Assembly: GCF_015223065.1 (NCBI RefSeq)
Contig: NZ_JADFBY010000006.1
Coordinates: 124,001-188,000 of the forward strand
Direction of reading: 5' to 3'
DNA length: 64,000 nt
Source: Mucilaginibacter sp. JRF
GTDB taxonomy: Bacteria; Bacteroidota; Bacteroidia; Sphingobacteriales; Sphingobacteriaceae
The stretch's first letter is position 1; every line of letters starts with the position of its first letter. A program made the translations under genes and the position numbers. The notes beneath the pieces are model-generated. The model was given only the letters and a program-made list of their open reading frames with translations, searched no databases and was not told the origin of the DNA. Positions 24,650 through 32,771 of this stretch are shown here, in pieces.

Positions 24650-27520
24650 ATGAGCAATCTCAAAACGATAACGGATGGAATAAGTATAAGAAATGTCAGG
24701 TTGATATTCCTCTATGTTGCGCTGCCTTTAAGTTTGATATTTATTTATGTTAGCAGCAAAAGTTTTGAAAGGGTAGCCGTTAAACAGCAGGTGAAAGCCT
24801 CCATAAGTAACGGCTTTTTTATTGCCTCTGAGCCAACGTTTGATGTGATCAAGATCAATTTTCAGGATGAAACCACCAGCCAGCCGCCGGGTTGGCTTAA
24901 AGATTTTGGCGAACCATTTTCAACACATTCAGGTACCACCCAGGGCCTTGAGTTGATGTACGGCTGGAAAAATGTTGAAACACAACAGCCGCTTGATATG
25001 ACCGGAAACGGCAGGGCACGCATTGAACCCGAAGATGTTTTGCTATCAACCCTGATACACATGCAGGCTGATGATATTAATGGTTTAAGATATGGTCCTT
25101 TTGATGGTGTAAAAACCGAAGGTTATTGGGAATTGAAATTGCGTAACGGCGTATACAAAGTTACTGTGGCTACCGGCGATGGCAGTGTGCACAAAGCCAA
25201 AGAAGTAGATTGTATAAATGTTGAAGGTGTACCAGCCATTAAGGATTTTGTGCCTTTTGGTAAACTGCGCAGCCCTGGTCGTTTTAAAACTAATACGGTT
25301 ACAGTTACCGTTAACGATGGTTTTTTAACGCTTGATGCCAAAGGTGGTATCAATACCAAACTTTGTTATGTAGAGGTTGAGCCTTTAACCATATTCCCTT
25401 ACGCTTATATATTGCCTAAACAGCAGGATATGCTGGTTGTGAAAGGCGCGGGCAAGGATTTGACCGTACCTGTAGTTGTTAAAAACTCACTCGATATAAA
25501 TGCCGAGTACAAAGTTAGCGCCGAATACGAGGGCGATGCCAAAGATTGGTTGAGCTTCCCGAAAGTTATAAAAAGCGGCGATTCGGTATTGGTATGTAAA
25601 TATGCTAAAACGGCCTCATTAAAAGCTGGCACCTATTACGCGAGGCTAAACCTATCTGCCGATGGTTTTAACCAAAGCCGGGTAACCTTACGTGTGCGTG
25701 TGGTTGATGGTAAAACGCCTTATGTTATCAGTTCGTCGCCGCATCTTGGCGAGTGCTTGTTGAACAATGCCAGTATATCAGCAGGCAGTATTTCGGTACC
25801 GGCTGTAAAAGGTTTTAAAGGTGGTGTTGATAACGCTACTATTAATGATCATACCGTACAATTATTCAAGGTAACTTCAACCGGTGTGTTACCGGTGCGT
25901 GGTACAGTGCAAGGTACCGGTGGTGGCGATGCTATCAGCTTTACCCCGCTTACCCAATTGGAGCCAAGTTCAGTTTATAAATTTGTGATAACAAGCGGTG
26001 TTAAATCATATTCAGGTGCTGAGTTTACACCTTACGAAACTACCTTCTATACAGCGGCAACAGCCATTAATCCCGACGAGATCATCAACGCCGAGTTTGT
26101 TAAGATACCTATCCCGGGTACTCAGAAGAAAAAGTATACCTCATTAACCTTTGGTCCTGACGGGCGTTTTTATGCCTTGAGGATTGATGGTGGTATTGAG
26201 CGTTTTGAGATAGATCACAGTACCGGTTTGCTTAAAAACGTTAAACAGATAAACACACTCACTAAGAAATACGGAGCGGTAACCGCTATCGGCCTTGCAT
26301 TCGAGCCTTCATCTACCAAAGAGAACATGGTTGCCTGGGTATCTTACTCATCAGCCGGCGAAGAAGAAATGCCAATGTTTGATGGCCGCATCTCACGCCT
26401 GTCAGGCAATGCCCTGCAAAACGAGGATCAGGCCATCATCAACCTGCCACGTTCAACACGCGATCACATGGTGAACAGTATAGCCTTCGGGCCTGATGGT
26501 GGTTTATACGTATCAGTAGGTAGTAATACCTCAGCAGGTATGTACGATAAAGGTTGGCAACGTGATGAAACACTGCTTGCAGGTTCTATTTTAAGGTTAG
26601 ACATCCCCAAGCTAAACAAATATAAATGGCCGCTTAATGTACGCACTACATCAAACCAAAGGTTGATAAACAAGGCTCCGGCAAATTCTATTGCCATGGC
26701 CGATGGTACTTACAACCCTTACAGCGTGGTGTCGCCGCTTACTATTTACGCCTCGGGCATACGTAATGCCTACGATCTGGTATGGCACAGCAATGGCCAG
26801 CTCTATGTGCCTGCCAACGGATCGGGAGGTGGTGGTAACTCGCCAAAATCAGTTAAAGGTACCCGCCGTCCTGACAATACTTTTTACAACGGCCCTGATG
26901 TTGAAATGACCAATGATGTGCCCGTACAGCGCGATTGGCTGTTCCGCATCAACCCGGATAGGGGCATAGGCTACTTTGGCCACCCTAACCCATTGCGCGG
27001 CGAGTATGTAATTAACCGTGGCAGACTTGATAATCCGGTTTACAAGCAAAAAGTTGTGGCAGATGCCAACTATCGTGGTGCCGCGTTTGATTTTGGCTTC
27101 AACAAATCGCCAAACGGCGCTATTGAGTACAAAAGCGACAGCTTTAACGGTCAGCTTAAAGGCAAGCTATTAGTTTGTCGTTTCAGCGGCGGTGGCGATA
27201 TCATGGTGTTAGAGCCGGGCGCCAAACAAAAGGTAGCACTTACCGATGTTAAGAATGATAGTATTTATGACATCAGCAAAACTGCCAGCGGTGCCGGTAA
27301 CTATGGCCTTGAAGGTATGGGCGGTTTTGCTAACCCGATTGATATTGTTGAAGATACGCTGACCGGTAACTTATACGTGAGTGAATTTAACTGGAATGAC
27401 AACCCGAACCTGATTTCGCAGATCACCTTATTAAAGGTTAATCAGAAAAAGGTACAGAATGGGTTGCTGGCTAAAAATCGTTCGCTTAACCGTGAGGCTT
27501 CAAAAAAAGTAACTGATTAA
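24650..27520 (+). CDS. Inner-membrane-anchored malectin/propeller protein, counterpart of 14619
   Basis: 956 residues. The N-terminus has one membrane helix (about 16-36, VRLIFLYVALPLSLIFIYVS) preceded by basic residues, which predicts N-in, C-out anchoring. The rest parallels residues ~657-1522 of the 14619 protein domain by domain: malectin-like (about 67-250, KINFQDETTSQ ... KTEGYWELKLRNGVYKVTV), Ig-like, Big_5-like (SYSGAEFTPYE) and the sorbosone-dehydrogenase-type propeller (about 482-930, IYASGIRNAYDLVWHSNGQ). It lacks the CSP-type N-terminal domains and has no T9SS sorting domain, so it should stay in the inner membrane with its domains in the periplasm. It is followed 47 bp later by 27568, probably one operon. 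Confidence 0.82.
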   Translation: MSNLKTITDGISIRNVRLIFLYVALPLSLIFIYVSSKSFERVAVKQQVKASISNGFFIASEPTFDVIKINFQDETTSQPPGWLKDFGEPFSTHSGTTQGLELMYGWKNVETQQPLDMTGNGRARIEPEDVLLSTLIHMQADDINGLRYGPFDGVKTEGYWELKLRNGVYKVTVATGDGSVHKAKEVDCINVEGVPAIKDFVPFGKLRSPGRFKTNTVTVTVNDGFLTLDAKGGINTKLCYVEVEPLTIFPYAYILPKQQDMLVVKGAGKDLTVPVVVKNSLDINAEYKVSAEYEGDAKDWLSFPKVIKSGDSVLVCKYAKTASLKAGTYYARLNLSADGFNQSRVTLRVRVVDGKTPYVISSSPHLGECLLNNASISAGSISVPAVKGFKGGVDNATINDHTVQLFKVTSTGVLPVRGTVQGTGGGDAISFTPLTQLEPSSVYKFVITSGVKSYSGAEFTPYETTFYTAATAINPDEIINAEFVKIPIPGTQKKKYTSLTFGPDGRFYALRIDGGIERFEIDHSTGLLKNVKQINTLTKKYGAVTAIGLAFEPSSTKENMVAWVSYSSAGEEEMPMFDGRISRLSGNALQNEDQAIINLPRSTRDHMVNSIAFGPDGGLYVSVGSNTSAGMYDKGWQRDETLLAGSILRLDIPKLNKYKWPLNVRTTSNQRLINKAPANSIAMADGTYNPYSVVSPLTIYASGIRNAYDLVWHSNGQLYVPANGSGGGGNSPKSVKGTRRPDNTFYNGPDVEMTNDVPVQRDWLFRINPDRGIGYFGHPNPLRGEYVINRGRLDNPVYKQKVVADANYRGAAFDFGFNKSPNGAIEYKSDSFNGQLKGKLLVCRFSGGGDIMVLEPGAKQKVALTDVKNDSIYDISKTASGAGNYGLEGMGGFANPIDIVEDTLTGNLYVSEFNWNDNPNLISQITLLKVNQKKVQNGLLAKNRSLNREASKKVTD

Positions 27521-27567
27521 TTATACCGATATATAATGCATTTCCTAAACTCTTAACCAACTGAGGA

Positions 27568-30500
27568 ATGAAAAAATTTTACCAGCAAAGCTTACTGAAA
27601 GTTGTTGCATTATTAATGCTTTTGGTGCAATTGCCCAACGCTGTTTTTGCAGGAAAGAACGCTGCTGTTTTCAAGGAATTATCGCAGGTTGCACCATGCA
27701 GCCCGGTGAGTACATTAGATTGTAGCGATATTAATGTTGCCTTACCCTACACGCTTGATTTTAGCACGGCAGTAGCCAACACCATTGTTGATGACAACGG
27801 TGCGGGTACGGGTTTCACTACAGTGAACACCTTCTCAGGTACACGTTTAGCTGTTGATGGCCAACCAACTGTTGCGACAGTTCCGGGTTATGATGCGTCA
27901 AAGATCACCCTTACTGGTGGCAGGCTGCAATTGGTTGCCGCTAAGGGGATTGATTATCTAACAAACAATAATCAAATAAACGTATTAGGCGTACCGGTAG
28001 CATCAAAAGGGAAAGTACAGATAGATACTAAGGTGATCAATCCTTACTATGGTGGGCAATCGCAACAGGTAGGCCTTTGGTACGGTTTAAATGATAAAAC
28101 TTTTATTAAGCTTACTATTGCAGGTAATAAGGTTGAACTTCGCCGCGAGATCAATGATGTATCATCAAATACAACAGGCACATCAAACCCTGATCAGCGT
28201 ATTACTCCGCTTATCAATGGTCTGAACAATCAAACAGTAACCCTACGTATACTTATTGATTCGGTTACCAACTCAGCTGAGGGTTTTTACGCTCTTGATG
28301 GCGAGAACTTCACAAATGTTGGAGCGAGCTATCCAAGCACAACACTATCATTAGGTAGTACAGATTTAACAACAGGCTCGGTATACGCGGGCATTTATGC
28401 TTCGTACAGAAACGGCAGCAGCCCTATTACTTATACCTTTGATGATTTTGGTATTACCTCGTTAGCTGTAGCACCTGCTCCAACTACGGCTAATATCAAT
28501 TTTCAGCCATCAAGCTCAGCTGTGCCTGCAGGTTATACTGCCGATACAGGTTTACCATATTCTGAAGCTCGCCAGTTCGGCTGGGTGCATCCAACAACCA
28601 AAGCGCCTCTTGACTTAACTGCCAACATGCGCGCCCGTACAGGCAGCGGCGATGCAAGGCAGCTTACCATCGTACAAATGCAAGCCAATACCAATGGCCA
28701 GGTACCAGGTACATGGGAGTATGCCATAGCTAACGGCACTTACCGTGTTACCGTTAGCGCGGGCGATAATGGTTACTACGATAGTAACCACCAGGTAAAT
28801 GTTGAAGGCTTGCCTGCAATTGCCGATTTTGTCGGAACCGCATCAACTAAATTTCGCACCTCAACAGCTGTTGTTACCGTTAGCGATGGTAAACTTACGG
28901 TTGATGCATCGGGCGGCACTAATACAAAATTAAACTACATCACCATATCACCGGCTACCGCCATTACTGATAACACCGCGCCAACTGTTGGTGCACGTTT
29001 TGTAGGTACGCTAAAATCGGCCAATACTTATGATGATGAGGTGCAGGTAGTTTTAACCGCGGCAGATGCCGGAGGTTCAGGCCTTGCATCTTTTCAATAT
29101 TCTATAAATGGCGGTGCATATGCTAATTATAAAGCACCATTTACTTTACGCACGCCGGGTAACCACAACATCAGGGTACGTGCTACTGATGCCAATGGTA
29201 ACCAAACCACCAGCGATCCATACAACTTTAGTATTGTAGCTCAGAGCACTTCAGGTGGTTATATGGTATTGAAGAATATGGATAACTTCCCTTCAAATGA
29301 TCGCCTGGTGTTTTCATTTATACAGGAGCCGTGGAGAAGGTTAACCCCTGATACTACTCCGTATAATGCCAACCACGATCGTGTAAAGTTGAGGATAAAC
29401 AATAAGGGGACCGGCAGACTTACAGTATCAAATCTTACTTTATCCAACCCCGCTGCATGGAAAATTGTATCAGTTGGTAGCGATGCAACCGCTGCTATGC
29501 CTGTTAATATAGCAGCAGGTAGTTACAGCGAAGTAACTGTACAGTTTATACCCCCAAATGCTGATAACAGGGTGAAGATATTTACTGATACGCTTAAGAT
29601 AACCAGTACCGATAGCATATCTCCGTTAAAGAATGTTATACTAAGCGGTATTTGGCAAAAGGCAGGCGAAAGCACAAATGAACCTTATGCACAACAACTT
29701 GTTAATGCCTTTGGGTTTGGCACTGTAATAGGGTATGGACACAATGATGGCAATAACCGCGGAACAACACGCGTATCAAACTCAAGCGAAATAAACGCTA
29801 ATTATTTTAGACGTGCCGATCCATCGAAACCGATTACGGTTATACAGGTGGCAGCTTATCATGGTTGCTGCTCAACAGTTGAGTCGATAAGATATTTTAC
29901 AAAAGGCTCAAGCTCAAATCCGAATATCTTTACACATAACCCTTTAGATGGTCAATCTATTTTACCAAGGTTAATTGGTTCAAGTACCAATCTGGCTCAA
30001 AATACATTTAACCATGATGGTATATTTGGTTTCAGAGTAGGTAACTCATCGTCAGACCGTACACAGAATTATAATGGCCTGATTGGTATGCGTGTATTGA
30101 AAGCCCTGGATGAGGCGGGTAACGTAATACCTAATGCCTACTTCCTGAATTGCGATATTCTGGGTACATCATTCACCAATTACGATTATCAGGATAATAT
30201 ATACTATGTAGAGAATATTCGTCCGGATTCGGGTTCGGTAGGTTATTCGGAGCTGGTGGCCATGCCAACCAAAACCATCAATTACGCACCGGCCATGACG
30301 GGGACTACTACCTCGTACACCCTTACCATTAAAAATAACGGACAAACCTATCCAAGCGGTGGTAATGATCCGGCTATACAGTTAAGAAGTGTGCGGATAG
30401 AGGGGCAAAATGCCTCTGAGTTCAGTATACCATCATTTACCGGTTCAACACTGGCGGTACAGGCTACCCGTAATCTTACAGTTAGGTTCTCGCCAACAAG

Positions 30501-31389
30501 CGCGGGTATTAAAAATGCCGTACTATTAATTAACTATAACAGCGCTATGGCGCCGTTGCGTGTGCCTTTATATGGTATAGCAAATACAAATACAGCAACA
30601 GTTACCGCGGTAAAACGCATAAAGGGTGGTGTTAATGTGAGTGCTAATTATGGTGGTGTGCCTTATGAAAATGATTCGCAATACCGTAAAGGCTCTATCA
30701 AGCTTGATGTACAAACGCCAATAACCACTGTGGCGGCAACCGATGTTGACTCGCTCTACAAAACATATTTATCGGCAGCGGCTGATCTGGCTGAAACAAG
30801 GTACGAGATACCGCTTGCCAATGGCCAGTATCAGTTACGTTTCCACTTTGTTGAGAATTACTGGACGGCTCCGGGTTCGCGTGTGTTCAAAATAACGGCA
30901 GGTACGCAGGAGTTGGTAAATAACCTGGATATAATCAGCGAGGTGCCATACCGTACAGCTATGGTTAAAGATTATACGGCCACAGTAACGAATGGTACAC
31001 TGATCCTGAAATTTAACCCTACGGCTAACCGTGTGGCTGTGGCCGCGTTGGAGATATACCGGGTGCAAAACAACTCATTGTTAGGTAACAATGGCATCGA
31101 TCTGATATCGTCAGACCCTCTTGTGCAAACGCTGCTTGCATATCCTAACCCGGGCACGGGCAGCAATGTAAACCTTAAGCTTAGCAATTTTGCCAAGCAG
31201 GAGAAGGGTACATTAGTAGTTACTGATAGCTTTGGTAAACAATGGCTAACACAAAATTACTCGGTTGACGACCAGGGAGCGGGCTCACTTAATATGAACT
31301 TCCCTACCAAGTTGCCGCGTGGTATATACGTTATAAACGCTCAAACCCAAACGGGTAAAAAGGTGTATACCAAGCTTATTGTTGAGTAA
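27568..31389 (+). CDS. Giant T9SS-secreted multidomain protein with malectin-like domains
   Basis: 1273 residues. A signal peptide (MKKFYQQSLLKVVALLMLLV ...) is followed by one CSP-type jelly-roll domain (about 42-305, CSPVSTLDCSDI), a malectin-like domain (about 308-465), an OmpL47/Ig-like segment with DAGGSGLASFQYSINGG (about 470-555) and a ~330-residue region with NMDNFPSNDRLVFSF, YHGCC (764-768) and NYDYQDNIYY (about 563-890). A choice-of-anchor-D-like domain, a second malectin-like domain (about 1012-1170) and a T9SS sorting domain (about 1188-1273, AYPNPGTGSNVNLKL ... KLIVE) complete it. The YHGCC region recurs in the membrane-anchored protein at 50399. It should be a surface or matrix protein. 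It may share a transcript with 24650. Confidence 0.82.
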   Translation: MKKFYQQSLLKVVALLMLLVQLPNAVFAGKNAAVFKELSQVAPCSPVSTLDCSDINVALPYTLDFSTAVANTIVDDNGAGTGFTTVNTFSGTRLAVDGQPTVATVPGYDASKITLTGGRLQLVAAKGIDYLTNNNQINVLGVPVASKGKVQIDTKVINPYYGGQSQQVGLWYGLNDKTFIKLTIAGNKVELRREINDVSSNTTGTSNPDQRITPLINGLNNQTVTLRILIDSVTNSAEGFYALDGENFTNVGASYPSTTLSLGSTDLTTGSVYAGIYASYRNGSSPITYTFDDFGITSLAVAPAPTTANINFQPSSSAVPAGYTADTGLPYSEARQFGWVHPTTKAPLDLTANMRARTGSGDARQLTIVQMQANTNGQVPGTWEYAIANGTYRVTVSAGDNGYYDSNHQVNVEGLPAIADFVGTASTKFRTSTAVVTVSDGKLTVDASGGTNTKLNYITISPATAITDNTAPTVGARFVGTLKSANTYDDEVQVVLTAADAGGSGLASFQYSINGGAYANYKAPFTLRTPGNHNIRVRATDANGNQTTSDPYNFSIVAQSTSGGYMVLKNMDNFPSNDRLVFSFIQEPWRRLTPDTTPYNANHDRVKLRINNKGTGRLTVSNLTLSNPAAWKIVSVGSDATAAMPVNIAAGSYSEVTVQFIPPNADNRVKIFTDTLKITSTDSISPLKNVILSGIWQKAGESTNEPYAQQLVNAFGFGTVIGYGHNDGNNRGTTRVSNSSEINANYFRRADPSKPITVIQVAAYHGCCSTVESIRYFTKGSSSNPNIFTHNPLDGQSILPRLIGSSTNLAQNTFNHDGIFGFRVGNSSSDRTQNYNGLIGMRVLKALDEAGNVIPNAYFLNCDILGTSFTNYDYQDNIYYVENIRPDSGSVGYSELVAMPTKTINYAPAMTGTTTSYTLTIKNNGQTYPSGGNDPAIQLRSVRIEGQNASEFSIPSFTGSTLAVQATRNLTVRFSPTSAGIKNAVLLINYNSAMAPLRVPLYGIANTNTATVTAVKRIKGGVNVSANYGGVPYENDSQYRKGSIKLDVQTPITTVAATDVDSLYKTYLSAAADLAETRYEIPLANGQYQLRFHFVENYWTAPGSRVFKITAGTQELVNNLDIISEVPYRTAMVKDYTATVTNGTLILKFNPTANRVAVAALEIYRVQNNSLLGNNGIDLISSDPLVQTLLAYPNPGTGSNVNLKLSNFAKQEKGTLVVTDSFGKQWLTQNYSVDDQGAGSLNMNFPTKLPRGIYVINAQTQTGKKVYTKLIVE

Positions 31390-31417
31390 ATATTGATAAT
31401 TACAACATAGTTTTTTT

Positions 31418-31451
31418 AAGCTGCGCCCCGCAAAAGGCGCAGCTTTTTTTT
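31418..31451 (+). terminator. Intrinsic terminator after the 27568 gene
   Basis: AAGCTGCGCC pairs perfectly with GGCGCAGCTT around a 7-nt loop, followed by a long T run. It separates the giant-protein genes from the EPS operon. Confidence 0.85.
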
Positions 31452-31924
31452 GCCCCTATTTTGTGATTACAATAGCGGCTAAATAGCCCTAATTTTAAAG
31501 TGTTGCCAGGGCTGCTATGGGCACAGTTTTACGAGTAGTATTTTCATAAAAAGTATGAAGCTCAGCGAGAAATCTGACTGTTTTTGGTGTATAACGCAGT
31601 ATAAACAGACCGAAGTACCACCTCAAAAGTTTCTTCTTTGACCACAAATTGTTTTACACATGCAAAGTAATTGTGGTTGATTTTCTCACAACTTTCACGT
31701 CGTTTTACATAAAGGTATCAACCCCGCCAAGGGAAGAAATGTAAAGGTTATTTTGCTAATATTTGTTATAAATCAAGCTTGGGTTAATAATATCAAAGCA
31801 ATTGATTGAATTATTTGCGAATTTAATATTTAGAAAGATTGGTTGTGTGACCGGGTTGGCGGAGCTCTTTCTAAAGGTTATATAAAAAAGGAACAGCTAA
31901 ACAATCATTATAACAGTAATACCC
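31452..31924. promoter_or_regulatory. Leader and promoter region of the EPS operon
   Basis: 473 bp without a gene. It holds an interrupted inverted repeat, ACCACAA (31641-31647) with TTGTGGT (31671-31677), and an AT-rich stretch near 31800-31835 (TTGATTGAATTATTTGCG, then TAATATTTAG) that loosely resembles a TTG/TAnnTTTG promoter. A long leader before an EPS operon suits control by a NusG-type antiterminator, but no clear terminator is present after 31451. Confidence 0.4.
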
Positions 31925-32728
31925 ATGAAGAAAATTTCTGCCGTAAGGTTCGGTCTTTTAATAAGCATAGCAGCTATACTATTCAGCTCATGCGGATCAA
32001 CCAAAAAAATACGTTATTTTCAAGATTTGCCTGAAACCAGCCAGGCCAATGAATTTAGCGCTGCCGAATATGTAGAACCTACCATTCAGCCCGACGATAT
32101 ATTAGCCATTACCGTTACCACTAACGATCCGTTGGCAACTAACGCAATTAACAGCCGTAACGGTGGTTTAACCAACACTGCCGGCGCTAATCCGCAAGCA
32201 GGCATGATCACTCCGGTATCAGGTTACCTGGTTAACAAAGCAGGTTTTGTTGAAGTGCCTACTTTGGGTAGCATTAAACTATTAGGCTTAACCACCATGA
32301 AGGCACGCGAAACCGTGCGCGACAAGGCTGCCAAGTTTTTTGTTAACCCGGTGGTTGATGTACGCTACTCAAACTTTAGGGTAACCGTACTGGGTGAGGT
32401 TAACCGCCCGGCATCATATGTAATACCTAACGAGCAGGTAACCCTGTTAGATGCTATCGGTTACGCGGGTGACCTTACCTTCTTTGGCAAGCGCAACAAT
32501 ATTACCCTGATTCGTAAAGATGGTGTGGGCCGTAACATATCTGTAAAGATCGACCTTACCAAAAAGTCAGCCATGAATTCGCCTTACTTCTACCTTAAGC
32601 AAAATGATGTGATCTATGTTGAGCCAAACAAAACCAAAGTGCTTAACAATGATAACAATGCTGCCAGGTTCATTACTATTGCCGCGACCGTGTTTACAGC
32701 TATTATTTTAGGCGTCAGATACCTGTAA
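31925..32728 (+). CDS. Polysaccharide export outer-membrane lipoprotein (Wza/OPX type)
   Basis: 267 residues. A signal peptide ends in LFSSC (Cys23), giving an outer-membrane lipoprotein. The poly-export domain follows (about 48-140: IQPDDILAITVTTNDPLA ... GYLVNKAGFVEVPTLGSI), then a SLBB domain (about 150-230: VRYSNFRVTVLGEVNRPASY ... NNITLIRKDG) and a C-terminal hydrophobic helix. OPX proteins form the outer-membrane exit channel for EPS and work with the co-polymerase encoded 43 bp downstream. It is the first gene of the long operon that runs to 49006. Confidence 0.9.
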   Translation: MKKISAVRFGLLISIAAILFSSCGSTKKIRYFQDLPETSQANEFSAAEYVEPTIQPDDILAITVTTNDPLATNAINSRNGGLTNTAGANPQAGMITPVSGYLVNKAGFVEVPTLGSIKLLGLTTMKARETVRDKAAKFFVNPVVDVRYSNFRVTVLGEVNRPASYVIPNEQVTLLDAIGYAGDLTFFGKRNNITLIRKDGVGRNISVKIDLTKKSAMNSPYFYLKQNDVIYVEPNKTKVLNNDNNAARFITIAATVFTAIILGVRYL

Positions 32729-32771
32729 CATTCACCTGCTAAAATAAAATCACTCAAAAAACTTAGTAAAT

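Noticed and set aside
13657..31389. Phase-variable inversion region controlling EPS, as in Bacteroides
   Set aside because: No invertase gene and no paired long inverted repeats flanking a promoter were seen.
24650..31389. Exosortase or other sorting system acting on the giant proteins
   Set aside because: No exosortase-like gene and no PEP-CTERM-type tail; the tails of 14619 and 27568 fit T9SS domains and the anchored forms have none.
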